Shown: positions 1-7,878, counted from the first letter of the stretch. The stretch: 64,000 nucleotides of DNA from Brevibacillus migulae (GCF_004521915.1 NZ_SDKD01000005.1:158323-222322); one strand, 5' to 3'. Numbers and translations are program-made. Notes: generated by a model from the letters alone, not told the origin.

Positions 1-20
1 TATTCTTATCGACCAAGATA

Positions 21-50
21 AACACCCGCTGCCGGGTGTTTTTTTATTTT
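21..50 (+). terminator. Intrinsic terminator of an upstream gene
   Basis: Arms AACACCCG (21-28) and CGGGTGTT (33-40) form a perfect 8-bp stem with a CTGC loop, followed by a T-rich run. The gene it serves lies left of the window. Confidence 0.85.
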
Positions 51-92
51 TGCAGGGGCGCCTTTTCTTTGCCATAGAGGTCAAACACACAA

Positions 93-119
93 ACACTTCC
101 AAGGACTAGTCATATGGTA
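93..119 (+). promoter_or_regulatory. Possible sigma-K-type promoter for the YjcZ-like gene
   Basis: CATATGGTA at 111-119 fits the mother-cell sigma-K -10 pattern CATAnnnTA, with an AC 16 bases upstream (93-94). It lies about 30 bases before the YjcZ-like start, and a sporulation promoter would suit that family. Motifs this short occur by chance, so this is only suggestive. Confidence 0.3.
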
Positions 120-151
120 GTAATGTGACCGAACACAAAGGGGGTGGGTGC

Positions 152-238
152 ATGTCTTGTCGCGGCTGCGATGATTTCATCCTTGTACTTGTGTTATTTA
201 TCCTCCTTGTGATAGTGGGGGCTTCATGTAATCGATGA
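152..238 (+). CDS. YjcZ-family sporulation peptide (28 aa)
   Basis: A 28-residue peptide starting MSCRGCDD, followed by a hydrophobic stretch FILVLVLFILLVIVGAS and ending SCNR. The VLFILLxIVGAS core after a short Cys/Gly-rich head is the signature of YjcZ/YhzC-type small sporulation proteins of Bacillales. A purine-rich ribosome binding site (AAGGGGGTGGG, about 138-148) precedes the ATG. The protein should be a single-pass membrane peptide; its exact role is unknown even in model species. The Cys-rich head differs from the usual Gly/Tyr-rich one. Confidence 0.8.
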   Translation: MSCRGCDDFILVLVLFILLVIVGASCNR

Positions 239-269
239 TAATCTTGGGGCTATGAGAGGGTGAGATCAC

Positions 270-533
270 GTGAAGAAGAAAGACGTTAAAAAATTATTAA
301 AAGAAAACCCTGAATTTGAGTCTTGGTTGAAGAAGGATGACAGTCGCATTTCGGCAATCAAAGCAAATCCATCCTCGGCAAGAGAGTTGTATCAGCGTTG
401 GAACACTTCCAAAAAAACGTTTGATTTTCGCACGATCACTGAAAAAACCGCCCGTGCGAGAGACATGCTCGGCAATGTGCAATCGATCATGGAGCTTGTG
501 AACGAATACGCGAAAAAGGAAGGCAGGAGTTAG
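270..533 (+). CDS. Small hypothetical protein (87 aa), faintly YlbD/YlbE-like
   Basis: A highly charged, helical 87-residue protein with a GTG start and a GAGAGGGTGA ribosome binding site just upstream. It has no signal peptide or membrane segment. Residues about 14-45 (ExxxWLKKD...RELYQRW) recall the spacing of hydrophobic and Trp residues in small Bacillus YlbD/YlbE spore-associated proteins, but this is a pattern impression, not a firm assignment. It sits 31 bases after the YjcZ-like peptide and is followed by a terminator-like hairpin, so the two may be cotranscribed, which would suit a sporulation context. Confidence 0.65.
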   Translation: MKKKDVKKLLKENPEFESWLKKDDSRISAIKANPSSARELYQRWNTSKKTFDFRTITEKTARARDMLGNVQSIMELVNEYAKKEGRS

Positions 534-567
534 GGGTCTGCATATGCGGCAGGCCCTCCTTCTTTTT
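534..567 (+). terminator. Probable intrinsic terminator
   Basis: GGGTCTGC (534-541) pairs with GCAGGCCC (549-556) with one G-T wobble, followed by a pyrimidine/T-rich tract. It closes the 87-residue gene. Confidence 0.6.
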
Positions 568-594
568 ACTTAGGAAATGATTAGTGAATTTTGG

Positions 595-600
595 TATACT
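595..600 (+). promoter_or_regulatory. Extended -10 promoter for the M23 peptidase gene
   Basis: TATACT at 595-600 is preceded by TGG, giving an extended -10 (TGnTATACT). No good -35 hexamer lies 17 bases upstream. The downstream gene starts at 623, so the leader would be short. Confidence 0.45.
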
Positions 601-622
601 GGGGGGAGGGAGGGAAGGATGA

Positions 623-1495
623 ATGTGGAAATCAATGAAGATTGCATCGCTTCTTTTCACGATTACCATGGCGATTGGAACGTGTGCATATGGACAAGCC
701 GCACCAGCCGCCGCTGCGGTTGCGGTCAAACAAACGACTTTACGCGTACAACCTGCGATTACATACCCGGGTGATGTTCTTTTTGTTCGCAGCAATCAGG
801 CTACGGCTGTGACCCTTTTTGGAAATACATACAACATGCGTGCCACCAATGGCGAATATGTGCGCTTCATTCCGATTCCAATCGGGACAAAAGCAGGCGA
901 CTATACCTTGCAGTCCGCAGATAAAAAAATGAAAGCGACCCTGACCATTGCTGCGAAATCATTTGCTACGGATTCGATAACCGTCAGCAAGCAGATGGCG
1001 AGCATGCAGCAAAATACCGCACGCATCAATGCTGAACAAGTGAAAATCAACAAGGCTCGCTCCGTCTCTGCGGCAACCCCGTATTTTACATCGGCGTTCC
1101 AGATGCCTGTTCAAGGTACTTTGACGACCCCATATGGATACCAGCGGATCGTCAATGGCAAGCCCTCCAGTCGTCACTTGGCGATTGATATCGCGAATAA
1201 GGAGGGTACGCCTGTCTATGCCAGCAATGCGGGCAAAGTCGTCTTGGCAGAGTCGCTATATCTGACAGGCAACACGGTCATGATCGATCACGGTCTGAGC
1301 CTGTTCTCATCCTATGGGCATATGTCCAAGCTGGATGTGAAAGCAGGTCAATTGGTGAAAAAAGGACAACTGATCGGAAGGGTAGGGACCACGGGCTTTT
1401 CAACCGGACCACATCTGCATTATGCCATGCTGATCGGCAATACCTTTATCAATCCCAATCCGTTTTTTACTGCTTCCCCGTACCAGTGGAAGTAA
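623..1495 (+). CDS. M23-family zinc peptidase, exported
   Basis: A 290-residue protein with an N-terminal signal peptide (Lys, hydrophobic core, likely cleavage after about residue 25). Residues about 35-110 form a beta-rich domain, 115-150 a helical linker, and 165-285 a LytM/M23 domain. Zinc ligands are visible: H185 and D189 in HLAID, and H266 in PHLHY, with H233 (YGH) and H264 completing the catalytic site. These enzymes cut peptidoglycan cross-bridges or stems outside the cell. The GGGAGGGAAGG ribosome binding site supports this start. It is followed 33 bases later by the alarmone synthetase gene, with no clear terminator between. Confidence 0.9.
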   Translation: MWKSMKIASLLFTITMAIGTCAYGQAAPAAAAVAVKQTTLRVQPAITYPGDVLFVRSNQATAVTLFGNTYNMRATNGEYVRFIPIPIGTKAGDYTLQSADKKMKATLTIAAKSFATDSITVSKQMASMQQNTARINAEQVKINKARSVSAATPYFTSAFQMPVQGTLTTPYGYQRIVNGKPSSRHLAIDIANKEGTPVYASNAGKVVLAESLYLTGNTVMIDHGLSLFSSYGHMSKLDVKAGQLVKKGQLIGRVGTTGFSTGPHLHYAMLIGNTFINPNPFFTASPYQWK

Positions 1496-1528
1496 GCAAG
1501 TCGCATTTTGCAACGGAGGTTTATCAAC

Positions 1529-2347
1529 GTGAATCACACACAAGTCCCGAAAAAAGTCCTCAATCAGCTTGTTCATTTTCTAGCTCCGTATGAACAAGCG
1601 GTGGAGGAATTGAAACTAAAATTAAAAGGAATCAAATACGGCTTCCAAAAGAGCGGCCGCTATTCTCCCATCGAATTCGTCGTGGGGCGTGTCAAAAAAG
1701 TGGACAGCCTGCTGAAGAAAGCTGCTGAAAAGCAAATCGATTTTCATCAAGATACCTGGCAGGAAGCGATCAACCAAGAGATCACCGACATTGCTGGATT
1801 GCGTGTGGTATGCCGCTATATCGATGACGTCATCGAGGTCATGCAGCTCCTTTCCGAGCGGGAGGATATCGTCATACACGATGTAAAGGATTATATCGCT
1901 TCGCCGAAGGAATCGGGATATCGCAGTATCCACATGATCGTTTCCTATACGGTATATCTTGGCAGCATGAAGAAGAACTTGTTTTGCGAGATCCAGGTAC
2001 GTACGCTTGGGATGAATTTTTGGGCAACCAATGAACACGAGCTGCGATACAAATACGCGGGAAATATTCCTGCGAACGTGCTGTCGCAATTGAATGAAGC
2101 TTCGCAGATCACCCACCAGCTGGACGTGTTAATGAATAGCCTGCGTCAGGAAATCTTGACGCCATCCGCGTTGGATACAGGTCTGGAAGAAAAGCTCGAG
2201 GAGATCTTTTCGCTTTATGTGAAACAAGATTATGAATCTGCTGCTCGGCTCTATCGGGAGCATGTGAGTGGATTTGAAGAAGCCTTCCGGGATAATCCGA
2301 AATTCAAAATGATCACCGACTTGTTAGGAAAACGCTTTGGCGGATAA
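1529..2347 (+). CDS. relQ: Small alarmone synthetase (GTP pyrophosphokinase, RelQ/YjbM type)
   Basis: About 272 residues. It carries the RelA/SpoT nucleotidyltransferase core: the ITDIAGLRVVCRYIDD segment, the SPKESGYRSIHMIV segment, and EIQVRTLGMNFWATNEHEL. There are no hydrolase, TGS or ACT domains, so it should make (p)ppGpp but not degrade it, as the YjbM/YwaC family does. It is longer than the usual 210 or so residues because of a C-terminal helical extension. The GTG at 1529 is chosen because GGAGG at 1515-1519 is correctly spaced; the in-frame ATG at 1508 lies upstream of that site. Confidence 0.87.
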   Translation: MNHTQVPKKVLNQLVHFLAPYEQAVEELKLKLKGIKYGFQKSGRYSPIEFVVGRVKKVDSLLKKAAEKQIDFHQDTWQEAINQEITDIAGLRVVCRYIDDVIEVMQLLSEREDIVIHDVKDYIASPKESGYRSIHMIVSYTVYLGSMKKNLFCEIQVRTLGMNFWATNEHELRYKYAGNIPANVLSQLNEASQITHQLDVLMNSLRQEILTPSALDTGLEEKLEEIFSLYVKQDYESAARLYREHVSGFEEAFRDNPKFKMITDLLGKRFGG

Positions 2348-2424
2348 TGGAAGTTGCTTGCCACTCTTCATCTTGGTAAAGTGGAGTTTGGCACTTTGAT
2401 ATAAGAGAAAGGATCTTAACGAAC

Positions 2425-3627
2425 ATGCGACATCTTTTGCTGTGCACCATGTTATTCACGTATGTCTTGTTCCATTCTTTCGTGAGTGAGGTTAAAGCGG
2501 AGGATCTCCCCCAAGTCAATGGGGAGTCAGCGATCTTGATTGACGCAAAAACGGGCACCATTATCTATGAGAAAAATGCAAACACACCCATGTATCCTGC
2601 GAGCATTACCAAAATTGCGACAGGAATCTATGCCATTGAAAATGGGAATCCCGATGATGTCGTGACGGTATCCAAGAATGCGCGGTATGTGGAAGGAACG
2701 CGGGTCTATCTGGGCGAGGGAGAACAGGTCCCTCTCCGCAAACTGGAATACGGTCTCTTGATGCATTCGGGAAATGATGCGGCTATTGCCATCGCTGAGC
2801 ATATGGAAGGCAGTGAAGCAAAGTTTGCGGAAAAACTCAACCAATACCTGGCGGAAACAGTCGGTGTAGAAAAGACTCACTTTACCAATCCACACGGCTT
2901 GCACGATGAAAACCACTACACCACCGCCTCCGATATGGCGAAAATCGCACGCTATGCGATGAAAAATGAAACATTCCGCACCATCGTCGGCACGCTCCGG
3001 CTGCCGTGGGATGGGAAGGAGTGGAAGTCGGAGCTGAACAACCACAACAAGCTGCTGCGTGATTATGAGGGCGCAACGGGGATCAAGAACGGCTTTACCG
3101 ATCAAGCGATGCATACGCTCGTCGGCTCAGCCAAACGCGGGGATACCGAATTCATTGCCGTGACGATGAAGACGTCCACCAGCGCGCTCGCCTATAAGGA
3201 TGTTCGGACGCTGCTGGATTACGGCTTCGCACACTATGAGACCAAGATGGTTACCAAGCATGGAACCATCTATAAAGACCAGGGAAGCAAGCAGGAATAT
3301 GTGGTGGACGAGGACCTTTATGTCACAGCTCCACTAGGCGCATCCATTGAGACAAATGTCACGCAAAGCGGTCAGTTGATCGTAGCCGCTGGAAACAAGC
3401 AGTATGAATTTATGCTGACACCCAAGTTCAAGCCCGCACCTCGCATACCGGTGGATGCGGAGGCGAATAAAGCGCCTATCGCCTCAGCAAAGGCACCTTA
3501 TTACGCGTTATTTGCCGCATGGCTATTATTAAACGCCACATTGGTTCTATACGTAGTGACGCGTCGTACCAGACGCCAGCGTAGGGCATCTGCCAAAAAC
3601 ATATATCGTCGGATGGGACAACCCTAA
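2425..3627 (+). CDS. D-alanyl-D-alanine carboxypeptidase (PBP5/DacF family)
   Basis: A 400-residue class S11 serine peptidase that trims the terminal D-Ala of peptidoglycan stem peptides outside the cell. Signal peptide at residues 1-25; active-site S60-I-T-K63; second motif S115-G-N117. The third motif reads K-N-G (in GIKNGFTD, about residue 220) where K-T-G is usual. Residues about 270-350 form the beta-rich C-terminal domain. A hydrophobic segment followed by an Arg-rich tail (about 355-390) should anchor the protein in the membrane. A perfect terminator follows. It fits with the neighbouring M23 peptidase in wall turnover, possibly in spore cortex formation. Confidence 0.9.
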   Translation: MRHLLLCTMLFTYVLFHSFVSEVKAEDLPQVNGESAILIDAKTGTIIYEKNANTPMYPASITKIATGIYAIENGNPDDVVTVSKNARYVEGTRVYLGEGEQVPLRKLEYGLLMHSGNDAAIAIAEHMEGSEAKFAEKLNQYLAETVGVEKTHFTNPHGLHDENHYTTASDMAKIARYAMKNETFRTIVGTLRLPWDGKEWKSELNNHNKLLRDYEGATGIKNGFTDQAMHTLVGSAKRGDTEFIAVTMKTSTSALAYKDVRTLLDYGFAHYETKMVTKHGTIYKDQGSKQEYVVDEDLYVTAPLGASIETNVTQSGQLIVAAGNKQYEFMLTPKFKPAPRIPVDAEANKAPIASAKAPYYALFAAWLLLNATLVLYVVTRRTRRQRRASAKNIYRRMGQP

Positions 3628-3632
3628 TACCA

Positions 3633-3662
3633 GCAGGCATTGCGATGCCTGCTTTTCTTTTT
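3633..3662 (+). terminator. Intrinsic terminator
   Basis: GCAGGCAT (3633-3640) and ATGCCTGC (3645-3652) form a perfect stem with a TGCG loop, then TTTTCTTTTT. Confidence 0.92.
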
Positions 3663-3725
3663 GCATGGAATAGACGAATCCAACAAAAACTGTAAAGGAG
3701 AAAGCCAGGGAACGGAGGGGTATCA

Positions 3726-4805
3726 GTGTCGATCGATATCATTTGCACGATCGGACCTGCCAGCAGCAATGCAGATACGATTCAACAATTGATTCGCGAG
3801 GGCATGACAATCGCCCGCATAAATCTGTCTCACGCCACACAGAAAGATCATCAACAGACGATACAGCTCGTCCGCGATACGGCCAAAAAACTGGGGAAAA
3901 AGGTAGCCATCCTGGCAGATTTGCAAGGGCCCAAAATACGTCTGGGCGAAATCGTAGGGGGAGAAGTGGAGCTTCAGGCTGGAAAGGAATTTATCTTGCA
4001 CACCACCCCTGGGATCGGCAATGAGCAAGGAGCAAGCGTGGATTATGAAGGGATTGTATCAGACGTAAAACCCGGTTCACGCATTTTGTTGAATGACGGT
4101 GCGGTTGAGCTGGTGGTGAAAGGATGCGGAAGAGATTTTGTCGATACCCGCATTGTCACATCAGGAACAATCGGCAGTCACAAAGGAGTCAATTTGCCGG
4201 GAACACACGTGCGGTTACCCGCATTGACCGAAAAAGACAAGGATGACTTGCGCTTTCTCATGCTGGAAAAAGTCGATGCGATCGGTTGTTCATTTGTGCG
4301 GGAGGCGAGCGACGTCGATCAAATACGTCAATTTGCCGGTGTAAGTCCCGGACATGGTCCGAAGTTTATCGCCAAAATCGAAACGATCGCGGCTTTGAAA
4401 AATTTTACGGGAATCCTGCAATCCGCGGATGGGATCATGGTAGCCAGAGGAGATATGGGCGTGGAAGTACCCTATACATGGATCCCGTTCCTGCAAAAGG
4501 CGATCGTATACGAATGTAACAGATGGGGGAAATACGTAATAACCGCCACGCAAATGCTTCAATCCATGGTCGAATATCCGATGCCCACGCGTGCTGAGGT
4601 CACGGATATTTTTCAAGCGGTATTGGATGGAAGCAAAGCGGTGATGCTGTCAGCGGAAAGCGCATCCGGACAGTTTCCAGTGGAGAGCGTGCAGACGATG
4701 AATGCGGTGAGTACCTTTGCCGAGTTAATCAGAGGGGAACAACCATTCAATTTTGAAGATGTGTTAGCGCTGCTAGCAGGAAAAATACCTGTTCTCAGTC
4801 GATAA
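3726..4805 (+). CDS. Pyruvate kinase lacking the C-terminal allosteric domain
   Basis: A 359-residue protein covering only the A and B domains of pyruvate kinase (usual length about 470, or about 585 in Bacillales). Visible motifs: CTIGPAS (7-13), NLSH (33-36), LQGPKIR (66-72), the B domain at about 73-165, catalytic K217 and metal ligand E219 in KIE, RGDMG with D243, ATQMLQSM (274-281), PTRAEVTD, and MLSAES near 307. The barrel and active site look complete, but the C domain, which normally carries effector binding and part of the tetramer interface, is absent. GTG start with GGAGGGG six bases upstream. Probably a second, unregulated paralogue, or an enzyme with a shifted role. Confidence 0.85.
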   Translation: MSIDIICTIGPASSNADTIQQLIREGMTIARINLSHATQKDHQQTIQLVRDTAKKLGKKVAILADLQGPKIRLGEIVGGEVELQAGKEFILHTTPGIGNEQGASVDYEGIVSDVKPGSRILLNDGAVELVVKGCGRDFVDTRIVTSGTIGSHKGVNLPGTHVRLPALTEKDKDDLRFLMLEKVDAIGCSFVREASDVDQIRQFAGVSPGHGPKFIAKIETIAALKNFTGILQSADGIMVARGDMGVEVPYTWIPFLQKAIVYECNRWGKYVITATQMLQSMVEYPMPTRAEVTDIFQAVLDGSKAVMLSAESASGQFPVESVQTMNAVSTFAELIRGEQPFNFEDVLALLAGKIPVLSR

Positions 4806-4814
4806 GGAAAGAAA

Positions 4815-4846
4815 AAAGAGCGTCCAGTGAGAGGTGGGCGCTCTTT
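4815..4846. terminator. Bidirectional terminator between converging genes
   Basis: AAAGAGCG (4815-4822) pairs with CGCTCTTT (4839-4846), with A/T runs on both sides. It can end the pyruvate kinase transcript on plus and the 41-residue gene on minus, whose stop codon it overlaps. Confidence 0.75.
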
Positions 4847-4970
4847 ATCGTGAGGCTGTAATTTTTGTTTGCTCGAGAAATTTTGCCAGTCGGGATAGCG
4901 TATCTTCATATTTTTTCTGTGGGGAAGTGAGTTGGTTATTTGTATAGACTTTCCAGGATTTTGTATTCAT
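4845..4970 (-). CDS. Small hypothetical protein (41 aa)
   Basis: The minus strand encodes a 41-residue basic, polar peptide beginning MNTKSWKVYTNN and ending KITASR. Support comes from its signals: an AGGAGGT ribosome binding site directly upstream, a sigma-A promoter (TTTACA, 17 bp, TATTAT) at 5032-5004, and a terminator straddling the stop codon. It has no membrane segment or Cys motif, and I do not recognise the family. It is convergent with the pyruvate kinase gene. Confidence 0.65.
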   Translation of the reverse strand: MNTKSWKVYTNNQLTSPQKKYEDTLSRLAKFLEQTKITASR

Positions 4971-5003
4971 TTTGTAACCTCCTAATATTTGGTATCTGTC
5001 TAT

Positions 5004-5032
5004 ATAATAATACGACATATGTTTGTTGTAAA
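5004..5032 (-). promoter_or_regulatory. Sigma-A promoter of the 41-residue gene
   Basis: Reading the minus strand, -35 TTTACA (5032-5027), a 17-base spacer, and -10 TATTAT (5009-5004). Transcription would start near 4997, giving a leader of about 27 bases before the ATG at 4970. Confidence 0.65.
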
Positions 5033-5166
5033 TATGTTTTTTAGTAAATTTAAAAATATTTTTATTTTAAGTGATAATTCAGCGGAGTAAAGTTATTCAG
5101 ATGGATGTGAAGCGAGGTGGTACAATATGGATATAGATCGAAGCCAAGCTGCGGGAGGAAGTATTC

Positions 5167-5958
5167 ATGAATGTATCCATTCAGTTTTGGGGTACTAGCG
5201 ATGCTCAGGGTGTACCACGTATGCTGTGTAACTGCCACGTCTGTTCGTCAGAAGAGAAAAGTAATGTGCGTACGCGACCGAGCATGTTAGTCGAATACGG
5301 AGACGATCAAATCCTTATCGATCTTTCTCCAGATTTTCGCCAGCAGTTTTTTGCCTTTGCCAATAAACGTGTACCGGATACAGTCCTGTTTACTCATGCT
5401 CACCATGATCACATAGGAGGATTAGGGGATTTTGCGGATTTAGCTTCATGGAATCAGAAAAAAGTGAATATGGTTAGCCCTGAAGACATAATAGAGACAA
5501 TATTGACGCGTTATCCCTATCTAGCCAGACGAAATGGCCTTCATTTTCAAAAGGAGGACACATGGCAAATTGGCAACCTGCGTATTGGCTTTCATCGCGT
5601 GAATCACGGGGCAAATGGGTATTCTTACGGAATCAGGTTTGAAACGGATACCCTTCGATTTGCGTACGTCTCAGATGCCATCAATCTAACGGATGCCGAG
5701 TGGTTGCCATTTTTTGAGCTGGACTGTTTGATTCTGGGCACTTCTTATTGGCGCGAAGACGCACCTATGTCGCGGCGTTCCGTGTACAGCGTCGAAGAAG
5801 TTCTTCCGATTTTGGAGAAATTGAAGCCATCAGTCGTATATTTGACCCATCTTTCACACGATATCGATCACGAGCAAAAGGAGAGCTTATTGCCAAAACA
5901 TGTTCGCTTTGCCTATGACGGGCTGCTAATAGCTCTGCAAAGCATAGAAAGTTTGTAG
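5167..5958 (+). CDS. PhnP-like metallo-beta-lactamase-fold hydrolase
   Basis: A 263-residue MBL-fold protein with the dinuclear metal motif H77-A-H79-H80-D81-H82, further ligands in VNHGANGY (about 144) and the YVSDA segment, and a C-terminal LTHLSHDID. An N-terminal C21-x-C23-xx-C26 cluster matches the extra structural zinc site of Escherichia coli PhnP, a cyclic phosphate phosphodiesterase of C-P lyase phosphonate breakdown. No phn genes are nearby, so the substrate is open; a cyclic phosphodiester is a reasonable guess. Start supported by GGAGGAAG. Confidence 0.8.
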   Translation: MNVSIQFWGTSDAQGVPRMLCNCHVCSSEEKSNVRTRPSMLVEYGDDQILIDLSPDFRQQFFAFANKRVPDTVLFTHAHHDHIGGLGDFADLASWNQKKVNMVSPEDIIETILTRYPYLARRNGLHFQKEDTWQIGNLRIGFHRVNHGANGYSYGIRFETDTLRFAYVSDAINLTDAEWLPFFELDCLILGTSYWREDAPMSRRSVYSVEEVLPILEKLKPSVVYLTHLSHDIDHEQKESLLPKHVRFAYDGLLIALQSIESL

Positions 5959-6051
5959 ATATTTTGAAATCGCATCCAGTTTTCAACATATTGATAGTTT
6001 TTCGTATACAATTGCAAGTATGTATATGGATTACAGACAAGGAGGATGTTC

Positions 6052-6357
6052 ATGGCGGGAAGCAACAATAAAGCGTTAACCGTTTTTCGATCCATCGGCA
6101 TGCTGGAAGGTTTATCTTTCTTAGTACTCTTAGGCATTGCGATGCCGCTTAAATACTTTGCGGACATGCCAAAAGCTGTAACGATCGTTGGCGCATTGCA
6201 CGGTTTGTTCTTTGTCATGTATGTGTTGGCCATCGTTTACGCAACGATCGCGCTTCGTTGGAGATTTTTACGAGTTGCCGGAGCTTTTATTGCAGCGTTT
6301 TTACCGTTTGGGCCATTTGTATTTGATGCACAACTGCGCAAAGCCGGGAATCATTGA
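6052..6357 (+). CDS. DUF3817 integral membrane protein (YdzA-like)
   Basis: A 101-residue protein with three predicted membrane helices (about residues 12-35, 43-65 and 68-92), with the GMLEGLSFLVLL and GALHGLFFV segments typical of DUF3817. Function unknown. The ATG at 6052 is chosen because AAGGAGG (6039-6045) is well spaced from it; the in-frame ATG at 6046 abuts the ribosome binding site. Confidence 0.85.
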   Translation: MAGSNNKALTVFRSIGMLEGLSFLVLLGIAMPLKYFADMPKAVTIVGALHGLFFVMYVLAIVYATIALRWRFLRVAGAFIAAFLPFGPFVFDAQLRKAGNH

Positions 6358-6386
6358 ACGAAGAAATGAAGATATAAAAATAAAGG

Positions 6387-6440
6387 AAGGAAAAACGTCT
6401 TGTTTGCGGATTATAGCGAGCGATTGTTTTTCCTTTTTAT
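6387..6440 (+). terminator. Possible long-loop terminator
   Basis: AAGGAAAAAC (6387-6396) is complementary to GTTTTTCCTT (6426-6435), followed by TTTATTTG. The loop is long (29 bases), so efficiency is uncertain. Confidence 0.4.
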
Positions 6441-7090
6441 TTGCCTGGGGTTTATTGTGAGTGGGTGGTCTTCTTTGTGGTTTTACTGATAAATTTAATG
6501 AGTCCGATAATATATATTATGTAAACTAATTTAACAAAAAAAGACTCATAGATCGACCCAGCAATCCAACGACTTCCGATTTGTTAGTTACATAACGTTT
6601 ATAGAATACATGGGGAATTACAATTGACTGGTCATTTTATGTAGCGCTTCAATTACCTTTCATAAGATTTTACAATATCATAATCTGAAAAAGTTTTATT
6701 TAAATTGAAACAAGAATGATAATAGATCTGCTAGCAATAAGAATGTTTTACTATATATTAAATCTAATAAAAGGTTTTTACATCAAACCAAGAGATAATC
6801 TGCCAAGAGGCTCCCTTTTTATCGTGTACATGCTTTTGAAATTTTCAGTTCATGAAATGTCGATTTTATGAACTCGTTTTTTACAACATTACGTAATTGG
6901 TATTTTCAGTTTGATTTCATTCCCCTAATATTTTTTATCATTTTGAATTAGAAATTTTGAACCTCATTTGGCCCCTTTTTATCTTTCCTCCTCTTAATTA
7001 GAATTGATTAAAACAAGATTTCCGGATTGCTCCTCCACCCTACAATGGATTTTCGAAGTTGGTCGAGCTACATATTTTCCATTTATTAAC
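6441..7090. other. AT-rich stretch without a recognisable gene
   Basis: About 650 bases much richer in A+T than the flanking genes. No start codon with a ribosome binding site opens a convincing frame. A 43-codon minus-strand stretch open between stops (6452-6583) would encode a hydrophobic peptide with a KTTKKTTHSQ tail, but it has no ATG and could be chance in AT-rich DNA. The stretch may be decayed or inserted DNA; no terminal inverted repeats were seen. Confidence 0.6.
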
Positions 7091-7121
7091 AAAAAGACCT
7101 GATATTGACGCTGATCGGGTC
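7091..7121 (-). terminator. Minus-strand intrinsic terminator
   Basis: GACCTGAT (7096-7103) pairs with ATCGGGTC (7114-7121) with one wobble pair; on the minus strand the stem is followed by TTTTT. It lies just beyond the oxidoreductase remnant and is probably that lost gene's original terminator. Confidence 0.65.
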
Positions 7122-7178
7122 ATAATAGCCTTTCGTCTGTTATTACTTTTATCATGTTCATATTATCCCAGGAATCAG

Positions 7179-7316
7179 CTAGCCAAGCGCTATGTCTTGC
7201 TGGGAATCGACTGATCGGACGATGGCATCAGCTACTTCAATTCCGTGTATGGCATCCGAAAATGAGATTCGGCCCGCTTTGCGACTATACAGGAGACATC
7301 GTGTCACGTAATCAAG
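7179..7316 (-). pseudogene. C-terminal remnant of a Gfo/Idh/MocA-like oxidoreductase
   Basis: A 45-codon minus-strand segment open between a stop and its own TAG, with no start codon. Its end (GRISFSDAIHGIEVADAIVRS followed by a short polar tail) has the form of the last helix of Gfo/Idh/MocA dehydrogenases, where a D/G-x-x-x-V-x-D/A-A-I-x-x-S pattern is usual. A matching terminator follows at 7121-7091. No other part of the gene is visible upstream, so this is a deletion remnant. The family call rests on the terminal motif only. Confidence 0.5.
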
Positions 7317-7326
7317 CTATCCTCGG

Positions 7327-7878
7327 CTAGTACCCGATTGATTTCTCCAGTTGAAGAGACAACCGAGTACCCTTTAGCTCTATCTCACCACCAGGTATAT
7401 CTACCTTTTGATTCGTTCTTTTCTTTATTAGTTCACTTAACGCGGTATCCACTTTAGCCGTTTGAGAAAAAGATTGTGCGAGCTGTCGCAGAGATTGTAT
7501 CGAAGCTGGCGTTTTGATATCTGTTTGTACAAACAATATGATCCTTTGATCTACATGTTCAAGGTGTCCTCTTACACCATCTTCGCTTTGAAACATCAAC
7601 CGACCCTCTTGGTAGTCAAAATCATAATCTGCAGATTCAATGGTCTGCTGAAAATCCAAAGGGGTCGCTTGTAAAAAGATTGGAACCTCTTCATTTCCCC
7701 CAAAAAGTAACGTTCCAACTAAAAGTGCCTTTCCACTTCCAATGGATGTATACACCCATTTTCGTAAAGCGCGTTTTACTTTTCCCAATATGCTGAATGA
7801 AACTATAATAATGAGTACAGATGCCACAATAAGGCATATTGTAACGGGTTCCCATTTTAACGAGAATAAGTCTGCCAT
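7327..7878 (-). CDS. Membrane-anchored protein of unknown function
   Basis: A 183-residue protein with one N-terminal membrane helix (about residues 11-33, ICLIVASVLIIIVSFSIL), then a basic stretch (GKVKRALRKW) and a soluble alpha/beta domain. The family is not recognised. The start at 7878 is preferred because GAGGCGGAAGAG precedes it; an ATG six codons upstream (7896) is possible. It ends 11 bases before the oxidoreductase remnant on the same strand. The topology suggests the soluble domain is cytoplasmic by the positive-inside rule. Confidence 0.65.
   Translation of the reverse strand: MADLFSLKWEPVTICLIVASVLIIIVSFSILGKVKRALRKWVYTSIGSGKALLVGTLLFGGNEEVPIFLQATPLDFQQTIESADYDFDYQEGRLMFQSEDGVRGHLEHVDQRIILFVQTDIKTPASIQSLRQLAQSFSQTAKVDTALSELIKKRTNQKVDIPGGEIELKGTRLSLQLEKSIGY

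Noticed and set aside
1508..1528. Upstream in-frame ATG for the alarmone synthetase
   Set aside because: It lies before the GGAGG at 1515-1519; the GTG at 1529 is correctly spaced.
6452..6583. Hydrophobic 43-codon minus-strand stretch
   Set aside because: No start codon or ribosome binding site; hydrophobic codons are expected by chance in AT-rich DNA. Mentioned only in the region note.
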